Origin: Acidobacteria bacterium UBA2994
GTDB taxonomy: Bacteria > Acidobacteriota > Vicinamibacteria > Vicinamibacterales > UBA8438
Direction of reading: 5' to 3'
DNA length: 64,000 nt
Assembly (NCBI GenBank): GCA_002346545.1
Contig: DEAA01000054.1
Location: forward strand, 1 to 64,000
The position numbers and the translations under genes were made by a program. How positions within the stretch are numbered: position 1 is the first letter of the stretch; the number at the start of each line of letters is the position of its first letter. Below, piece after piece: positions 9,199 through 18,517 of the stretch. A model generated the notes under the pieces. That model had not been told where the DNA came from. It worked only from the letters and a program-made list of their open reading frames with translations, and searched no databases.

Positions 9199-10770
9199 CT
9201 ACTGGGCAACGATGGCGGCTCGTCCCTGACGCAGGACATACTTCTGGATCTTCCCGGTGGCCGTCTTCGGGAGCTCGTCGACGAAGTGCACCTTGCGCGG
9301 AGTCTTGAAGTTGGCCATGTGCTCTCGCGCGTAGGCAACGAGCTGGTCGGCTGTCATCATCGCCTCCGGAGCCAACACGATGAACGCATGTGGGGTCTCG
9401 CCCCATTTCTCGTCGGGCATGCCCACAACCGCCACCTCCTGGATTGATGGATGCCGCATCAGCACTCCCTCGACTTCAACCGACGAGATGTTCTCGCCGC
9501 CACTGATGATGACGTCCTTGAAGCGGTCGCGGATCTCCACGTAGCCATCGGGATGGACCACAGCGGCGTCGCCGCTGTGGAACCAGCCGCCCCGCATGGC
9601 GTGAGCCGTTGCATCGGGGTCGTTGTAGTACCCCTCCATCACCACATTGCCACGCACCACGATCTCACCGAGCGTCTCGGCATCACGTGGCACCGGGACG
9701 CCGTCCTCGTCCACCACCTGCAGTTCGCCCGAGGTGATGAGCTCAACGCCCTGGCGCGCCTTGACTACGGCGCGCTCATGGAGCGCCAGTTCGACATGCT
9801 CTGGGCGGGCCTCACAAACGGTTATGAACGGTGCGGTCTCGGTCAATCCGTAGACGTGTGTCAAATCCCACCCGAACTCGCCCTCGACCCGCTCGATAGT
9901 CGCCGCCGCCGGTGGAGCCCCCGCGGTGAGCACCCGCACGCCGGACGGCACGTCGCCCCGCTGGTCGGCGGAACAGCTCGCCAGTCCGATCAATACGGTG
10001 GGCGCGGCGCACAGCATGCTGACCCGTTCATCGCGCATTAACTGGAAAGCCTGCACGGGATCCACCTTCCGCAAACAGATGTGGACCCCACCCACGGCGG
10101 TCACGATCCAGGTGAACGTCCAGCCGTTGGCGTGGAACATCGGCAACGTCCATAAGTAGCGATCGACACAACTCATCGGGATGTGGACGAGCGTGCCCAC
10201 CGCGTTCATGTAGGCGTTGCGGTGCGTGATCATCACGCCCTTCGGGCGTGAGGTGGTACCGCTGGTGTAGTTGATGGTCAGCAGATCCTGCTCCGAGATG
10301 TCCGGGCGGCTGAACTCGCCGGACTCAGTCGTACACAGCGCCTCGTAGTCGAGCCAACCTCCTCGCTCGCCTTCGAGTGCGACGTAGTGCTCGACCGACG
10401 GACAGTTAGCACGTATGCCGTCTACCGTCTCGAGGAAGTCGGCATGGGCGCACACCACCCGGGCTCCCGAGTGCTGGACGATGTATTCGATCTCCTGCGG
10501 CTTGAGGCGGAAGTTGATCGGCACCAGAACAGCGCCGGCCTGAGGCACAGCGTAGAACGACTCAAGGTGCGCCGCGGTATTCAGCGAGATGTAGGCGACC
10601 CGGTCACCCTTGCCGACTCCCAGGCGCTGTAGCGCCGCCGACCATCGGTCGGCGTGCTGGAAAAACGCCTCGTAGGTGAGCCTCCGCCCCTCGTCGACAA
10701 CGCACTCTCGCTCGGGATACAGCGCCCGGGCCCGACGCTGAAACTCGAGCGGGGTGAGCGGGGTCTCCAC
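9199..10770 (-). CDS. Acyl-CoA ligase (AMP-binding), fatty-acid type
   Basis: A 523-residue member of the ANL superfamily that activates a carboxylic acid to an acyl-adenylate and then a CoA thioester. The P-loop-like motif YTSGTTSRPKGVMITHRN lies near residues 168-185, the adenylate-binding VYGLTETAP near 300, the hinge region YVEIRDRFKDVIISGGENI near 415, and the C-terminal catalytic-lysine region is KTATGKIQKYVLR. The closest familiar group is medium/long-chain fatty-acyl-CoA synthetase, but chain length cannot be judged. The GTG start lies one base after the stop of the upstream gene, so the two are translationally linked. Confidence 0.88.
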   Translation of the reverse strand: METPLTPLEFQRRARALYPERECVVDEGRRLTYEAFFQHADRWSAALQRLGVGKGDRVAYISLNTAAHLESFYAVPQAGAVLVPINFRLKPQEIEYIVQHSGARVVCAHADFLETVDGIRANCPSVEHYVALEGERGGWLDYEALCTTESGEFSRPDISEQDLLTINYTSGTTSRPKGVMITHRNAYMNAVGTLVHIPMSCVDRYLWTLPMFHANGWTFTWIVTAVGGVHICLRKVDPVQAFQLMRDERVSMLCAAPTVLIGLASCSADQRGDVPSGVRVLTAGAPPAAATIERVEGEFGWDLTHVYGLTETAPFITVCEARPEHVELALHERAVVKARQGVELITSGELQVVDEDGVPVPRDAETLGEIVVRGNVVMEGYYNDPDATAHAMRGGWFHSGDAAVVHPDGYVEIRDRFKDVIISGGENISSVEVEGVLMRHPSIQEVAVVGMPDEKWGETPHAFIVLAPEAMMTADQLVAYAREHMANFKTPRKVHFVDELPKTATGKIQKYVLRQGRAAIVAQ

Positions 10771-10771
10771 G

Positions 10772-12094
10772 TCAGTCGTCGTCGCTCGTCCGGCGCGCGC
10801 GCCGGTCGGCGACGATGGCGTCGTAGTCCTCTTCGGTCAGATACGTCATGTTCACATGCGCGTGATACATGTCGTCGTAGCTCCGCTGCCCCCACCCGAC
10901 CCACTGGGTCGGATCCGGGTTCGCACGATTGGCCGCCGTGTTGTCATGTACCGCGGTCAAGTGAATGATCGTACCGGCGGGCAGGACGGGCGCAGAATCG
11001 TCCGTGTAGACGTAGTTCACGTGCCAGTTGAAGTCGAAGTTTCCGACGTGGTTCAGCATCTCGACGCGGCCATCTGGATAGATCGCTTCCATTGACATCG
11101 ACTTGCCCCGTACGTGCATGTGCGGCTGGTAGTTCTCGAGACGCGCCGGCAGGGTCAGCGGCACATAGGCATGGTGCGTCGTCACCTTCCCGGGCGGGAT
11201 GTCCAGCGTCGCCATCGACTGCTGCACGCCGAGCGCGCGCCCGAAGACGCGATACTTCGGCACATAGCCTTTTTCGTGTAGCCAGATTCCCACCTCGGTG
11301 TAGCTTGTGAGCTCCTCGCCCACCGAATGGTAGTGGTTGTCGAACGCGATGCGGGAATCCGCCTTCAGCAGCTTACCGGTGTTCTCGCGGAACACGTCCC
11401 CGATCTTGCCGACTGCGAACTCGGTCAGATAGCTGCCACGTCCCGGCACGTCCACGGCCGGCGTGTGATCACCGGCCTGCTCCTCCTGCTGGAGATACAC
11501 CACCGAGTGATGGGTGACCCGTCGTCCGCCACCCATCGACGGTCGCACCTCCATCCCCGTGATCCAGCGGTCTTCAGTCAACCCAGTCGGTACGACCGGC
11601 TGCCACCACTGGTCCTGGCCTTCGGCTGCCTGGGTCCAAGGGTCGGAGGCCACGACCAAATCCGGCTCCCGGCCATACCGCTCCGCGAGCCGCCACACAT
11701 CCTCAGCCGGCCAATTCACCGGCGGGGGAGCGTCGGCCGCGTTTCCCCGGGGCGCGCCGGCGTCGACCCAGCGCGCGACGATGTCGATCTCGGCGTCGCT
11801 CAGCGACGTGTCGTTCTCGAATTGCCGGATGCCGACGGTCTTGTCGAGGTGCCAGGGAGGCATCACCCGCCCGACCACCTTCTCCCGGACTGCGCGCGCC
11901 CAGGGCCTGACGTCCTCATAGGTCACCAGCGACATCGGCCCCATCTGCCCGGGCCGGTGACAGCCCTGACAGCTGCGCTGCAGTATGGACTCGACATCGC
12001 GCGTGAAGGTGACCTCGGTCTGCGCAGACACACTTACCGCTCCGAAGAGGGCAAGGGCGGCCGTCATGGCCCCGATTCGTCCGTTGGTCATCAT
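10772..12094 (-). CDS. Exported cytochrome-c / copper monooxygenase-like protein
   Basis: A longer open frame extends upstream to 12259, but I place the start at ATG 12094 (or the adjacent ATG at 12091) because AGGAG precedes it and a signal peptide ending in VSVSAQ follows. The mature N-terminus carries one c-type haem motif, CQGCH. The C-terminal half has His-rich patches, HHSVVYLQ, HYHSVGEE, HMHVRGKSM and HVNYVY, like proteins annotated with copper type II ascorbate-dependent monooxygenase domains in Acidobacteriota. It probably acts in the periplasm as a redox protein. It is followed one base later by the acyl-CoA ligase. The substrate is unknown, and loss of hydroxylase activity is possible. 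Confidence 0.72.
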   Translation of the reverse strand: MMTNGRIGAMTAALALFGAVSVSAQTEVTFTRDVESILQRSCQGCHRPGQMGPMSLVTYEDVRPWARAVREKVVGRVMPPWHLDKTVGIRQFENDTSLSDAEIDIVARWVDAGAPRGNAADAPPPVNWPAEDVWRLAERYGREPDLVVASDPWTQAAEGQDQWWQPVVPTGLTEDRWITGMEVRPSMGGGRRVTHHSVVYLQQEEQAGDHTPAVDVPGRGSYLTEFAVGKIGDVFRENTGKLLKADSRIAFDNHYHSVGEELTSYTEVGIWLHEKGYVPKYRVFGRALGVQQSMATLDIPPGKVTTHHAYVPLTLPARLENYQPHMHVRGKSMSMEAIYPDGRVEMLNHVGNFDFNWHVNYVYTDDSAPVLPAGTIIHLTAVHDNTAANRANPDPTQWVGWGQRSYDDMYHAHVNMTYLTEEDYDAIVADRRARRTSDDD

Positions 12095-12134
12095 CGTCTC
12101 CTGGTCTTCTGGCGCCATTTCCGGCGGCAGGTCC

Positions 12135-12977
12135 CTACTGTACCGTGACCGGCACGAACCCATTCGTCCAGCAGCAGAAAAATCCTCCGGCCATGATGGC
12201 GGCCTGGCCACCCGAATCGTCCCAGGCGAGCACGCGCAGCACATACTCTCCAGGCGCATCGAACGTCACCATCGTCTCCGCGCGGGCGTCGGCGCCGACC
12301 TCTGGAGTGGTCGACGAGAACGCCACCCCGCCGGGCCCACGGTACTTGCTCCACACTAGGCCGAACCGGGGCGGGCGGTCCGCCGAGCGCGCCTTGCGCA
12401 CCCCATCATCGGAGGCCCAGACGCGAATCGGCGTCGGCACCCCGGTCTCGGCGGTCACGCGGTCAGCGCGCACGCCGAACGGTCCCTGTCCAGCGGCACC
12501 GTCGGCACCCTGGAACCGGACGACCGGGGGCGTATTCCCGCTCGTTACCTCTTCGAGCGCCGTGATCTCCCAGCCGGGCTCCAAGTGCCCGGGAATCACG
12601 ATTGTCTCACCGTACGACGTCAAGCTCCAGATCAGCCGGGCCTCACCGAAATCGGCCGGCACCGTCACCCCAAAGACCCCGGTATGGCGGCGCGGCAGGA
12701 AGTGCGTCGGCTGCCCCCGATCCGTCGGACCCGGCTCAAACCGGTTCTCCGGACCGACCGGAATCGTCAACTCTTCTTGGTAGTTCCGATTGAAGTAGCC
12801 GAAAACCAGCGTTCGTGTCCCATCGGTATTGCGGTACCACCCTTCGTACGAGGCGGTGACGCTCTGACCGCGCTCATGCGGTATCGGTGCGCCCAGACGG
12901 ATGTCCTGTCCCAGACTCGGCTGGACGACCAGGAGCGACAGACACAGTCCGACGCCTCCACAAAATACTCGCTGCAC
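12135..12977 (-). CDS. Exported protein of unknown function
   Basis: An open frame runs from 13100, but the likely start is GTG at 12977: from there the protein begins with a Sec signal (VQRVFCGGVGLCLSLLVVQPSLGQ), and starting earlier would place the gene inside the terminator hairpin of the HU gene. The mature protein of about 255 residues has beta-rich, Ig-like character (YRNTDGTRTLVFGYFNRNY near the N-terminus, GEYVLRVLAWDDSG near the C-terminus) and no catalytic motif I recognise. It ends 40 bases before the haem/copper-type gene on the same strand, which suggests joint expression and a shared periplasmic location. Confidence 0.65.
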   Translation of the reverse strand: MQRVFCGGVGLCLSLLVVQPSLGQDIRLGAPIPHERGQSVTASYEGWYRNTDGTRTLVFGYFNRNYQEELTIPVGPENRFEPGPTDRGQPTHFLPRRHTGVFGVTVPADFGEARLIWSLTSYGETIVIPGHLEPGWEITALEEVTSGNTPPVVRFQGADGAAGQGPFGVRADRVTAETGVPTPIRVWASDDGVRKARSADRPPRFGLVWSKYRGPGGVAFSSTTPEVGADARAETMVTFDAPGEYVLRVLAWDDSGGQAAIMAGGFFCCWTNGFVPVTVQ

Positions 12978-13044
12978 GATGCCGTGATCATGAAGAACCC
13001 ACCTGCAGGTGTCAACGGCCCCAACCACACAACCGTACAGAGAA

Positions 13045-13079
13045 AGAGGGCCGGAGTGCGTCGAGCACTCCTGCCCTCT
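13045..13079 (-). terminator. Intrinsic terminator of the HU-family gene
   Basis: AGAGGGCCGGAGTGC (13045-13059) and GCACTCCTGCCCTCT (13065-13079) pair at 14 of 15 positions around a 5-base loop. In the leftward direction the stem starts 27 bases past the HU stop codon and is followed by TTTCTCTG, a short U-rich run. The position and structure fit a Rho-independent terminator separating the HU gene from the exported protein beyond. Confidence 0.7.
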
Positions 13080-13106
13080 GCGTACTAAGTGGTCCAGCAA
13101 GGAGAC

Positions 13107-13436
13107 CTAGACCATATCCTTCAGCTTCTTCAGTGGAAGGACCTTAACTCGCGTCGACGCGGGCTTGGCAGCCACGTCCATGAGTTCGCCTGGACGGAAC
13201 GGGTTCGGGACATTCTTCCGCGCCTTCTGTGCCGGCTTTCGGACGGTCTTGATCTTCATCAGGCCAGGCACGGTGCAGATCCCGACCGCTCCCTTAGCCA
13301 CATGACGACCGATGACCCCTTCGAGCGCCTCGAATACCGAGGCCACCTGCTTCTTCGACAGATCGGTAGACTCGGCGATGTTCGCCAGCATCTGGGTCTT
13401 CGTCATCGCCGCCTTAAGCTTCGTGCTTCTCGCCAA
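13107..13436 (-). CDS. HU/IHF-family DNA-binding protein
   Basis: A nucleoid-associated protein of 109 residues. The core from Met11 begins MTKTQMLANIAESTDLSKKQ, the usual HU start, followed by the beta-arm region FRPGELMDVAAKPAST and ending LPLKKLKDMV. The longer product begins at TTG 13436, which has a good GGGAGG Shine-Dalgarno 5 bases away and adds a basic leader (MARSTKLKAA). The internal ATG at 13406 would give the classical length of 99. I prefer the TTG start because of the ribosome site. It is divergent from the acyl-CoA mutase gene and followed by its own terminator. Confidence 0.85.
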   Translation of the reverse strand: MARSTKLKAAMTKTQMLANIAESTDLSKKQVASVFEALEGVIGRHVAKGAVGICTVPGLMKIKTVRKPAQKARKNVPNPFRPGELMDVAAKPASTRVKVLPLKKLKDMV

Positions 13437-13640
13437 TCTCGCCTCCCGGGTAATGCGTGAACGAACCGATAACGTCCGAGTATGTTACCTGTATTACACA
13501 GTTTTTCCACGCGCAGATTGAATATCTCCGGCTGTACCGCCTAGACCGGTCCCTGTCGAGGTTGGCCACCACCCCAGAGGTTCTCGCCTGGGGGCGTCTT
13601 GATCAACACTGTTGGGCGCAACGACAATCACCGACGACCC

Positions 13641-15245
13641 ATGCCCAAGACCCAGTCTCCGACCGACACCGCTCCAGCCCGCACCACGATCTCGGGTCAC
13701 CCGATCGAAGAACGCTATACGGCCCAGGACGTCGCCGACACGCCACCCCCCTCCCCACCAGGCACGTTCCCCTACACGCGCGGTATCCACGCTAGCGGGT
13801 ATGGCGGAAAACTCTGGACCATGCGTCAGTTCTCGGGATTCGGCTCTCCGGCCGACACCAACGCGCGCTACAAGCAGCTTCTAGCCGCAGGGGGGACCGG
13901 GCTGAGCGTCGCCTTCGATCTGCCGACGCTGATGGGTCGCGATCCGGACCACCCGCTGTCGCGAGGCGAAGTCGGGAAGTGCGGGGTCAGCGTCGCGTCG
14001 CTCGCCGACATGGAGCGGCTGTTCGCCGACATCCGGCTGGACGAGGTCACCACTTCGATGACCATCAACTCGCCGGCCGCCATGATCTTCGCGATGTATC
14101 TGGTCGTGGCCGAGCGGCAAGGCGCCGGCTGGGCGACGCTTTCGGGCACGCTCCAGAACGACATCCTCAAGGAGTACATAGCGCAAAAGGAGTTCATCTA
14201 TCCGCCCAAACCGTCGATGCGCCTGGTCACCGACACGTTCGCCTTCTGCGCCGACGAAACTCCCCAGTGGAACACGATCTCGGTGAGCGGCTATCACATT
14301 CGCGAAGCGGGAGCCACGGCGCTCCAGGAGCTGGCTTTCACGTTGCGCGACGGCGTCGAATATGTGCAGTACGCGATTGACGCCGGATTGGAGGTGGACC
14401 GCATTGTTCCCCGGATGTCGTTCTTCTTCAACGCACACAGTGACTTCTTTGAGGAAATCGCCAAGTATCGCGCCGCGCGCACGCTCTGGGCGACGACCAT
14501 GCGCGATCGTTTCGGCGCGACACGCGAACGGACCTGGAAGCTACGCTTCCACACGCAAACGGCAGGCGTCTCGCTGACGGCGCAGCAGCCCTACAACAAC
14601 GTCATCCGGACCGCGATCCAGGCACTGGGTGCGGTGCTCGGCGGAACGAACTCGCTCCACACCAACTCCCTCGACGAAGCGCTCTCGCTCCCGACGAGCG
14701 AGGCGGCGTTGCTCGCCCTCCGGACCCAGCAGGTCATCGCGTACGAGAGCGGCGTTGCCGACCACGTCGACCCGTTCGCCGGCTCGTACTTCCTCGAGAG
14801 TATGACTCGCGATCTCACGCAGGGCGCTCGAGACTACTTCCAGCAAATCGACGACATGGGAGGAATGGTCTCCGCGATCGAGCAAGGATTCCCGCAACGC
14901 GAGATCGCCGAAAGTGCGTATCGGTTTCAGCAAGAAGTAGAGACGGGCGCTCGTTGGATGGTCGGCGTGAATCAGCATCTCGACGAGGCACGCCCCGAGG
15001 TTGAGACGCTGTACATCGACGAGGCGATCTCGGACCGACAGTGCACGCAGTTGGACGAGCTACGTGCCCAACGCGACACCACCGAGGTGACCCGCACCCT
15101 CGATCGGCTCCGAGACACCGCCCGTGGAACCGACAACCTCATGCCGTCGCTCCTCGACGCCGTGCGAGCGTACGCCACCCTGGGAGAGATGTGCGACGCC
15201 TTGCGGGACGTGTGGGGAGAGTACGAAGAACCAGCGTCGCTGTAG
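13641..15245 (+). CDS. B12-dependent acyl-CoA mutase large subunit, isobutyryl-CoA-mutase-like
   Basis: The catalytic (substrate-binding TIM barrel) subunit of a methylmalonyl-CoA-mutase-family enzyme, 534 residues, lacking the C-terminal cobalamin domain, so it needs a separate small subunit not present here. The start is ATG 13641; a TTG at 13599 is possible but unlikely. Core motifs are [39 protein letters not shown] and [16 protein letters not shown]. Methylmalonyl-CoA mutase uses Tyr89 and Arg207 to hold the substrate carboxylate; here these positions read Phe (RQFSGF) and Gln (EYIAQK), the pair described for isobutyryl-CoA mutase. Substrate is therefore probably a non-carboxylated acyl-CoA. 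An acyl-CoA dehydrogenase follows 13 bases later. Confidence 0.85.
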   Translation: MPKTQSPTDTAPARTTISGHPIEERYTAQDVADTPPPSPPGTFPYTRGIHASGYGGKLWTMRQFSGFGSPADTNARYKQLLAAGGTGLSVAFDLPTLMGRDPDHPLSRGEVGKCGVSVASLADMERLFADIRLDEVTTSMTINSPAAMIFAMYLVVAERQGAGWATLSGTLQNDILKEYIAQKEFIYPPKPSMRLVTDTFAFCADETPQWNTISVSGYHIREAGATALQELAFTLRDGVEYVQYAIDAGLEVDRIVPRMSFFFNAHSDFFEEIAKYRAARTLWATTMRDRFGATRERTWKLRFHTQTAGVSLTAQQPYNNVIRTAIQALGAVLGGTNSLHTNSLDEALSLPTSEAALLALRTQQVIAYESGVADHVDPFAGSYFLESMTRDLTQGARDYFQQIDDMGGMVSAIEQGFPQREIAESAYRFQQEVETGARWMVGVNQHLDEARPEVETLYIDEAISDRQCTQLDELRAQRDTTEVTRTLDRLRDTARGTDNLMPSLLDAVRAYATLGEMCDALRDVWGEYEEPASL

Positions 15246-15258
15246 GACTCATCCCACC

Positions 15259-16431
15259 ATGACCAACCCCGGCTCCCTAGCTCGCCCGCTGACCACTCTC
15301 TCCGACGAAGAGCAGCTCTTTCGCGACAGCGTGCGTGACTTCGCCCGCGCGGAGATCGGTCCGCTGGTCCGCGAGATGGACGACCGGGCCGAGATTCCCG
15401 AGGCGCTCATCTCCCAGCTGTTCGAGCTCGGCGTGATGGCCATCGAGATCCCCGAGCGATTCGGAGGTGCGGGCGCCGGTTTCTTTCTCTCTATCCTCGC
15501 CGTCGAAGAGCTATCGCGCGTCGACCCTTCGATCGCGGTGCTGGTTGACGTCCAGAACACGCTGGTCGTAAACGCGGTCCTGAAGTGGGGCTCCCCTGGC
15601 GTTCAGCAACGGTTCCTCCCCGCACTCGCAAGCGATACGGTCGGTGCCTACGCGCTCTCCGAAGCCGGGTCTGGCAGCGATGCGTTCGCGCTAACGACCC
15701 GCGCCGTGCAGGACGGTGATGACTACGTGCTCACGGGCCGGAAGCTCTGGATCACCAATGGACGCGAGGCTGGCCTGTTCATCGTAATGGCCACCGTGGA
15801 CCCAAGCGCCGGACACCGCGGCATCACAGCATTCGTGGTGGAAGGCGACCGGCCCGGACTGACCATCGGCAAGAAGGAGGATAAGCTCGGCATCCGGGCA
15901 TCGAGCACCTGTGAGGTGCTCCTCGACGAGTGCCGGATCCCGGGCGCCAACCTTCTCGGAGAAATCGGACGTGGCTACAAGGTGGCGATCGAGACGTTGA
16001 ACGAAGGACGCATCGGCATCGGCGCCCAGATGGTCGGGCTGGCACAGGGCGCGCTGGACCACGCAACGGCGTACGTGCGGGAACGGGAGCAATTCGGACA
16101 ACCAATCGCCGCGTTCCAGGGAGTGCAGTTCCAGCTGGCGCAAGCTGCAACCGACCTCGAGATGGCCCGTCTGGGGGTGTACAACGCAGCGCGGTTGCGG
16201 GACGCCGGTCAGCCGTTCCTTACCGAGGCGGCGATGGCCAAGCTCTTCACGTCCCAGATCGCCGAAAGGGTCACCTCACTGGCCGTCCAGCTCTTTGGCG
16301 GAGCCGGGTATACCAAGGACTATCCCGTGGAAAAGCTGTATCGGGACGCGAAGATCGGTCAGATCTACGAGGGCACGTCCAACATGCAGCTACAAACAAT
16401 CGCGAACCAGGTCATCCGCTCCGGCGGCTGA
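15259..16431 (+). CDS. Short/branched-chain acyl-CoA dehydrogenase
   Basis: FAD enzyme of 390 residues that introduces an alpha-beta double bond in an acyl-CoA, passing electrons to electron-transfer flavoprotein. The open frame extends upstream, but ATG 15259, 13 bases after the mutase stop, gives the normal family N-terminus. Signatures are YALSEAGSGSDAFALTTRA (FAD/substrate), LTGRKLWITNG, EGRIGIGAQMVGLAQGA, and near the C-terminus QIYEGTSNMQL with the catalytic Glu. The local motifs match mammalian ACADSB (2-methylbutyryl/isobutyryl-CoA) better than medium-chain enzymes. Together with the neighbouring mutase this suggests branched-chain (valine/isoleucine-type) acyl-CoA metabolism. Confidence 0.9.
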   Translation: MTNPGSLARPLTTLSDEEQLFRDSVRDFARAEIGPLVREMDDRAEIPEALISQLFELGVMAIEIPERFGGAGAGFFLSILAVEELSRVDPSIAVLVDVQNTLVVNAVLKWGSPGVQQRFLPALASDTVGAYALSEAGSGSDAFALTTRAVQDGDDYVLTGRKLWITNGREAGLFIVMATVDPSAGHRGITAFVVEGDRPGLTIGKKEDKLGIRASSTCEVLLDECRIPGANLLGEIGRGYKVAIETLNEGRIGIGAQMVGLAQGALDHATAYVREREQFGQPIAAFQGVQFQLAQAATDLEMARLGVYNAARLRDAGQPFLTEAAMAKLFTSQIAERVTSLAVQLFGGAGYTKDYPVEKLYRDAKIGQIYEGTSNMQLQTIANQVIRSGG

Positions 16432-16455
16432 TTTGCGCCACCCGCGCTCGCCTCC

Positions 16456-17052
16456 TCAGGCAGGGGCCTCGTTCCTCCCTCGGCCCCACCGGCGCAATGC
16501 GGCGCGCGAGATGACCCCAAAGAAGACGACCATCAGAATAATGATCGCGCTGGCCACGGCAAAGGCGGCCGCCGGGAAAGTCAGCGTCAGCACGCCCAGT
16601 CCGATCACGAATCCGTCTTCGGCCAAGCTAAGTGCCCAGTTGGACACCGGTTCCGGGCTGGCATTAGCGACAGCGCGCGTACCCATCTTGGTTAAATGTG
16701 CGCCAGCTGCCACCGACCCTCCGAGCAGACCGATGATCGCTTCGATGGTCGGGCTGACGTCTTCAAGCGCCGCTACCGCGAGAAAGGCTCCGCCCACGGG
16801 CCGGATCACGGTGTGGACCGCGTCCCACGCCGAGTCGACCCACGGCACCTTGTCAGCCACGAACTCGACGAGATATAGCGCCAGCGCAAGACCAATCACC
16901 AGGTTGTTATCAAAGACGGCAAACTGAGGCGGCAGCTCCATCCACCCAAAGCGTGACACCAGACCCAGGATGGCCACGGTGGCGTAGAGATTGACACCCG
17001 CCGCCAGCGAGAACCCAAGAGCATGGCCTAGAGTGGCGACCGCCTGCATCAT
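16456..17052 (-). CDS. DUF4126 family membrane protein
   Basis: A 198-residue integral membrane protein with about five hydrophobic segments and the typical DUF4126 start (ALGFSLAAGVNLYATVAILG), followed by the conserved FVADKVPWVDSAWDAVHT loop between helices. The function of the family is unknown. The C-terminus is short and basic (RRWGRGR), which places it on the cytoplasmic side. The gene converges on the acyl-CoA dehydrogenase gene, ending 24 bases from it, and appears to be monocistronic. Confidence 0.8.
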   Translation of the reverse strand: MMQAVATLGHALGFSLAAGVNLYATVAILGLVSRFGWMELPPQFAVFDNNLVIGLALALYLVEFVADKVPWVDSAWDAVHTVIRPVGGAFLAVAALEDVSPTIEAIIGLLGGSVAAGAHLTKMGTRAVANASPEPVSNWALSLAEDGFVIGLGVLTLTFPAAAFAVASAIIILMVVFFGVISRAALRRWGRGRNEAPA

Positions 17053-17126
17053 TCGACTGTGTCTATCTTTATGGAGAGTTACGCGCCGAGCAGAACACAG
17101 GTTCCGTGAAGACGACGTACGGAATC

Positions 17127-18512
17127 CTACGGGCTGGCCGCTGAGTGCGACTCGAGGAAGGCAACCACGGCGTCAAATCCGACCGAGCGCGCCTGATCAA
17201 TTACCGTCAGGCCGAAGAGGTCGGTCGCATCTACGTCGGCCCCGAGCTCGACCGCGACGCGCACCGTGTCGAGTCGAAGCGACTCCAGCTCCAACCGGTT
17301 CGGCGGCTTCCAGGAGCGGAGGCGGCCGCCGCCCATCCCGATCGCTGCCATGACGGCGGTGGTGGCCTCCTGGCGCGGCTGCGCGTAGCCCGGGTCCTTG
17401 TAGTCGGCGTGATGGATCACCCGAGGGTCGGCGCCATGGTCTGCGAGCAGAAGCATGACATCGGGCGCATTGAACCGGGCGGCCAGCCAGAACGGTGTGG
17501 CTCCCACCAGCGGCGGAGCAAAGTGGAGATCACGCGACGAGCGGCGGGTCGGCGTCCACGTGTTCAGCGTGGCATTCGGATCGGCGCCGTGCTCGAGCAA
17601 AGTCCGAACCATCAGTGGATCACGGCGCATGACCGCGGCGTGCAGGGCAGCAAACCCAGCCTCGGACGCTCCAGCATCAGCGCCAGCCTCCAGCAACAGC
17701 GTCACCAGCTCACCGAATCCGGCATGGGCAGCCAGCGTCGTCGCGCTCACACCCCAGGCATTGGTGTCGTCCGCGTTGGCGCCCGCCGCTAGTAGCAGAC
17801 GTGCCGAGGCGACATCGCCCCCCCGTGCCGCGAACATCAGCGCGGTGTTGCCGCCGTGCGGGATCTCGCGGTTGTACTCCGGCTGGCCGTGCGGCGGCAC
17901 CGCCATCACCTGGCTCCAGACCTCGGACCGCGCATGGAGGTCAACGCCGCTGTCGATCAGGACCTGGACGACAGAAGGATGCTGCTGGGCCACCGCCCAC
18001 ATCAGGGCTGTCTGCCCGCGGGTCCCCCGTGCCTCGGGGTTGGCTCCGGCTCGAAGGAGGAGCTCGACCACCTTGGCCGCACCGCTTCTGGCCGCTACCA
18101 TGACCGGCGTTTCGCCTGCTAGGAGCGCCAGGTTGGGATCGGCGCCCGCTTCCAGCAGACGACTCACGGCGTCCGTGCTACCGTTCTCCGACGCCGTCCA
18201 CAGCGCCGACACGCCGAGATCATTGACGGCATTCGCATCGGCGCCGCCAGCCAGCAACCGGTCGAGGGTCTCGATCTCGTCGTGATAGCTGACCCAGTGC
18301 AGAGCGGTCGCCCCATCAGGTTCGGCCGCGTTGACGTCGGCGCCAGCGGCGAGGAACGCCCACACCTGCGCCATATCGCCCCCTCGGGCCGCGGCGACCA
18401 GCGGTAGCTCTTCGGCGACCAGGCTGACTAACGGCGACATCGCGCACACGACCCCAATGACAATTCGCGTCGGCCACCGTCGAGTAATCTGCCAGCTCTG
18501 ACGTACAGACAT
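17127..18512 (-). CDS. Exported ankyrin-repeat protein (cassette A)
   Basis: A 461-residue protein with an N-terminal signal sequence (hydrophobic stretch RIVIGVVCAMSPLVSLVAEE) followed by about ten ankyrin repeats, seen as successive GADVNAAEPDGATALHW, AGADPNLALLAGETPVMVAA and GADPNATLNTWTP type units. Two insertions interrupt the array: one before HGGNTALMFAARGG and one around the HHADYKDPGYAQPR loop. No enzymatic domain is visible, so it probably acts as a protein-interaction scaffold in the periplasm. It starts 5 bases after the DUF1552 gene and is the third gene of a cytochrome - DUF1552 - ankyrin operon that is repeated at 47379-52841. Confidence 0.88.
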   Translation of the reverse strand: MSVRQSWQITRRWPTRIVIGVVCAMSPLVSLVAEELPLVAAARGGDMAQVWAFLAAGADVNAAEPDGATALHWVSYHDEIETLDRLLAGGADANAVNDLGVSALWTASENGSTDAVSRLLEAGADPNLALLAGETPVMVAARSGAAKVVELLLRAGANPEARGTRGQTALMWAVAQQHPSVVQVLIDSGVDLHARSEVWSQVMAVPPHGQPEYNREIPHGGNTALMFAARGGDVASARLLLAAGANADDTNAWGVSATTLAAHAGFGELVTLLLEAGADAGASEAGFAALHAAVMRRDPLMVRTLLEHGADPNATLNTWTPTRRSSRDLHFAPPLVGATPFWLAARFNAPDVMLLLADHGADPRVIHHADYKDPGYAQPRQEATTAVMAAIGMGGGRLRSWKPPNRLELESLRLDTVRVAVELGADVDATDLFGLTVIDQARSVGFDAVVAFLESHSAASP

Positions 18513-18517
18513 GTCGG

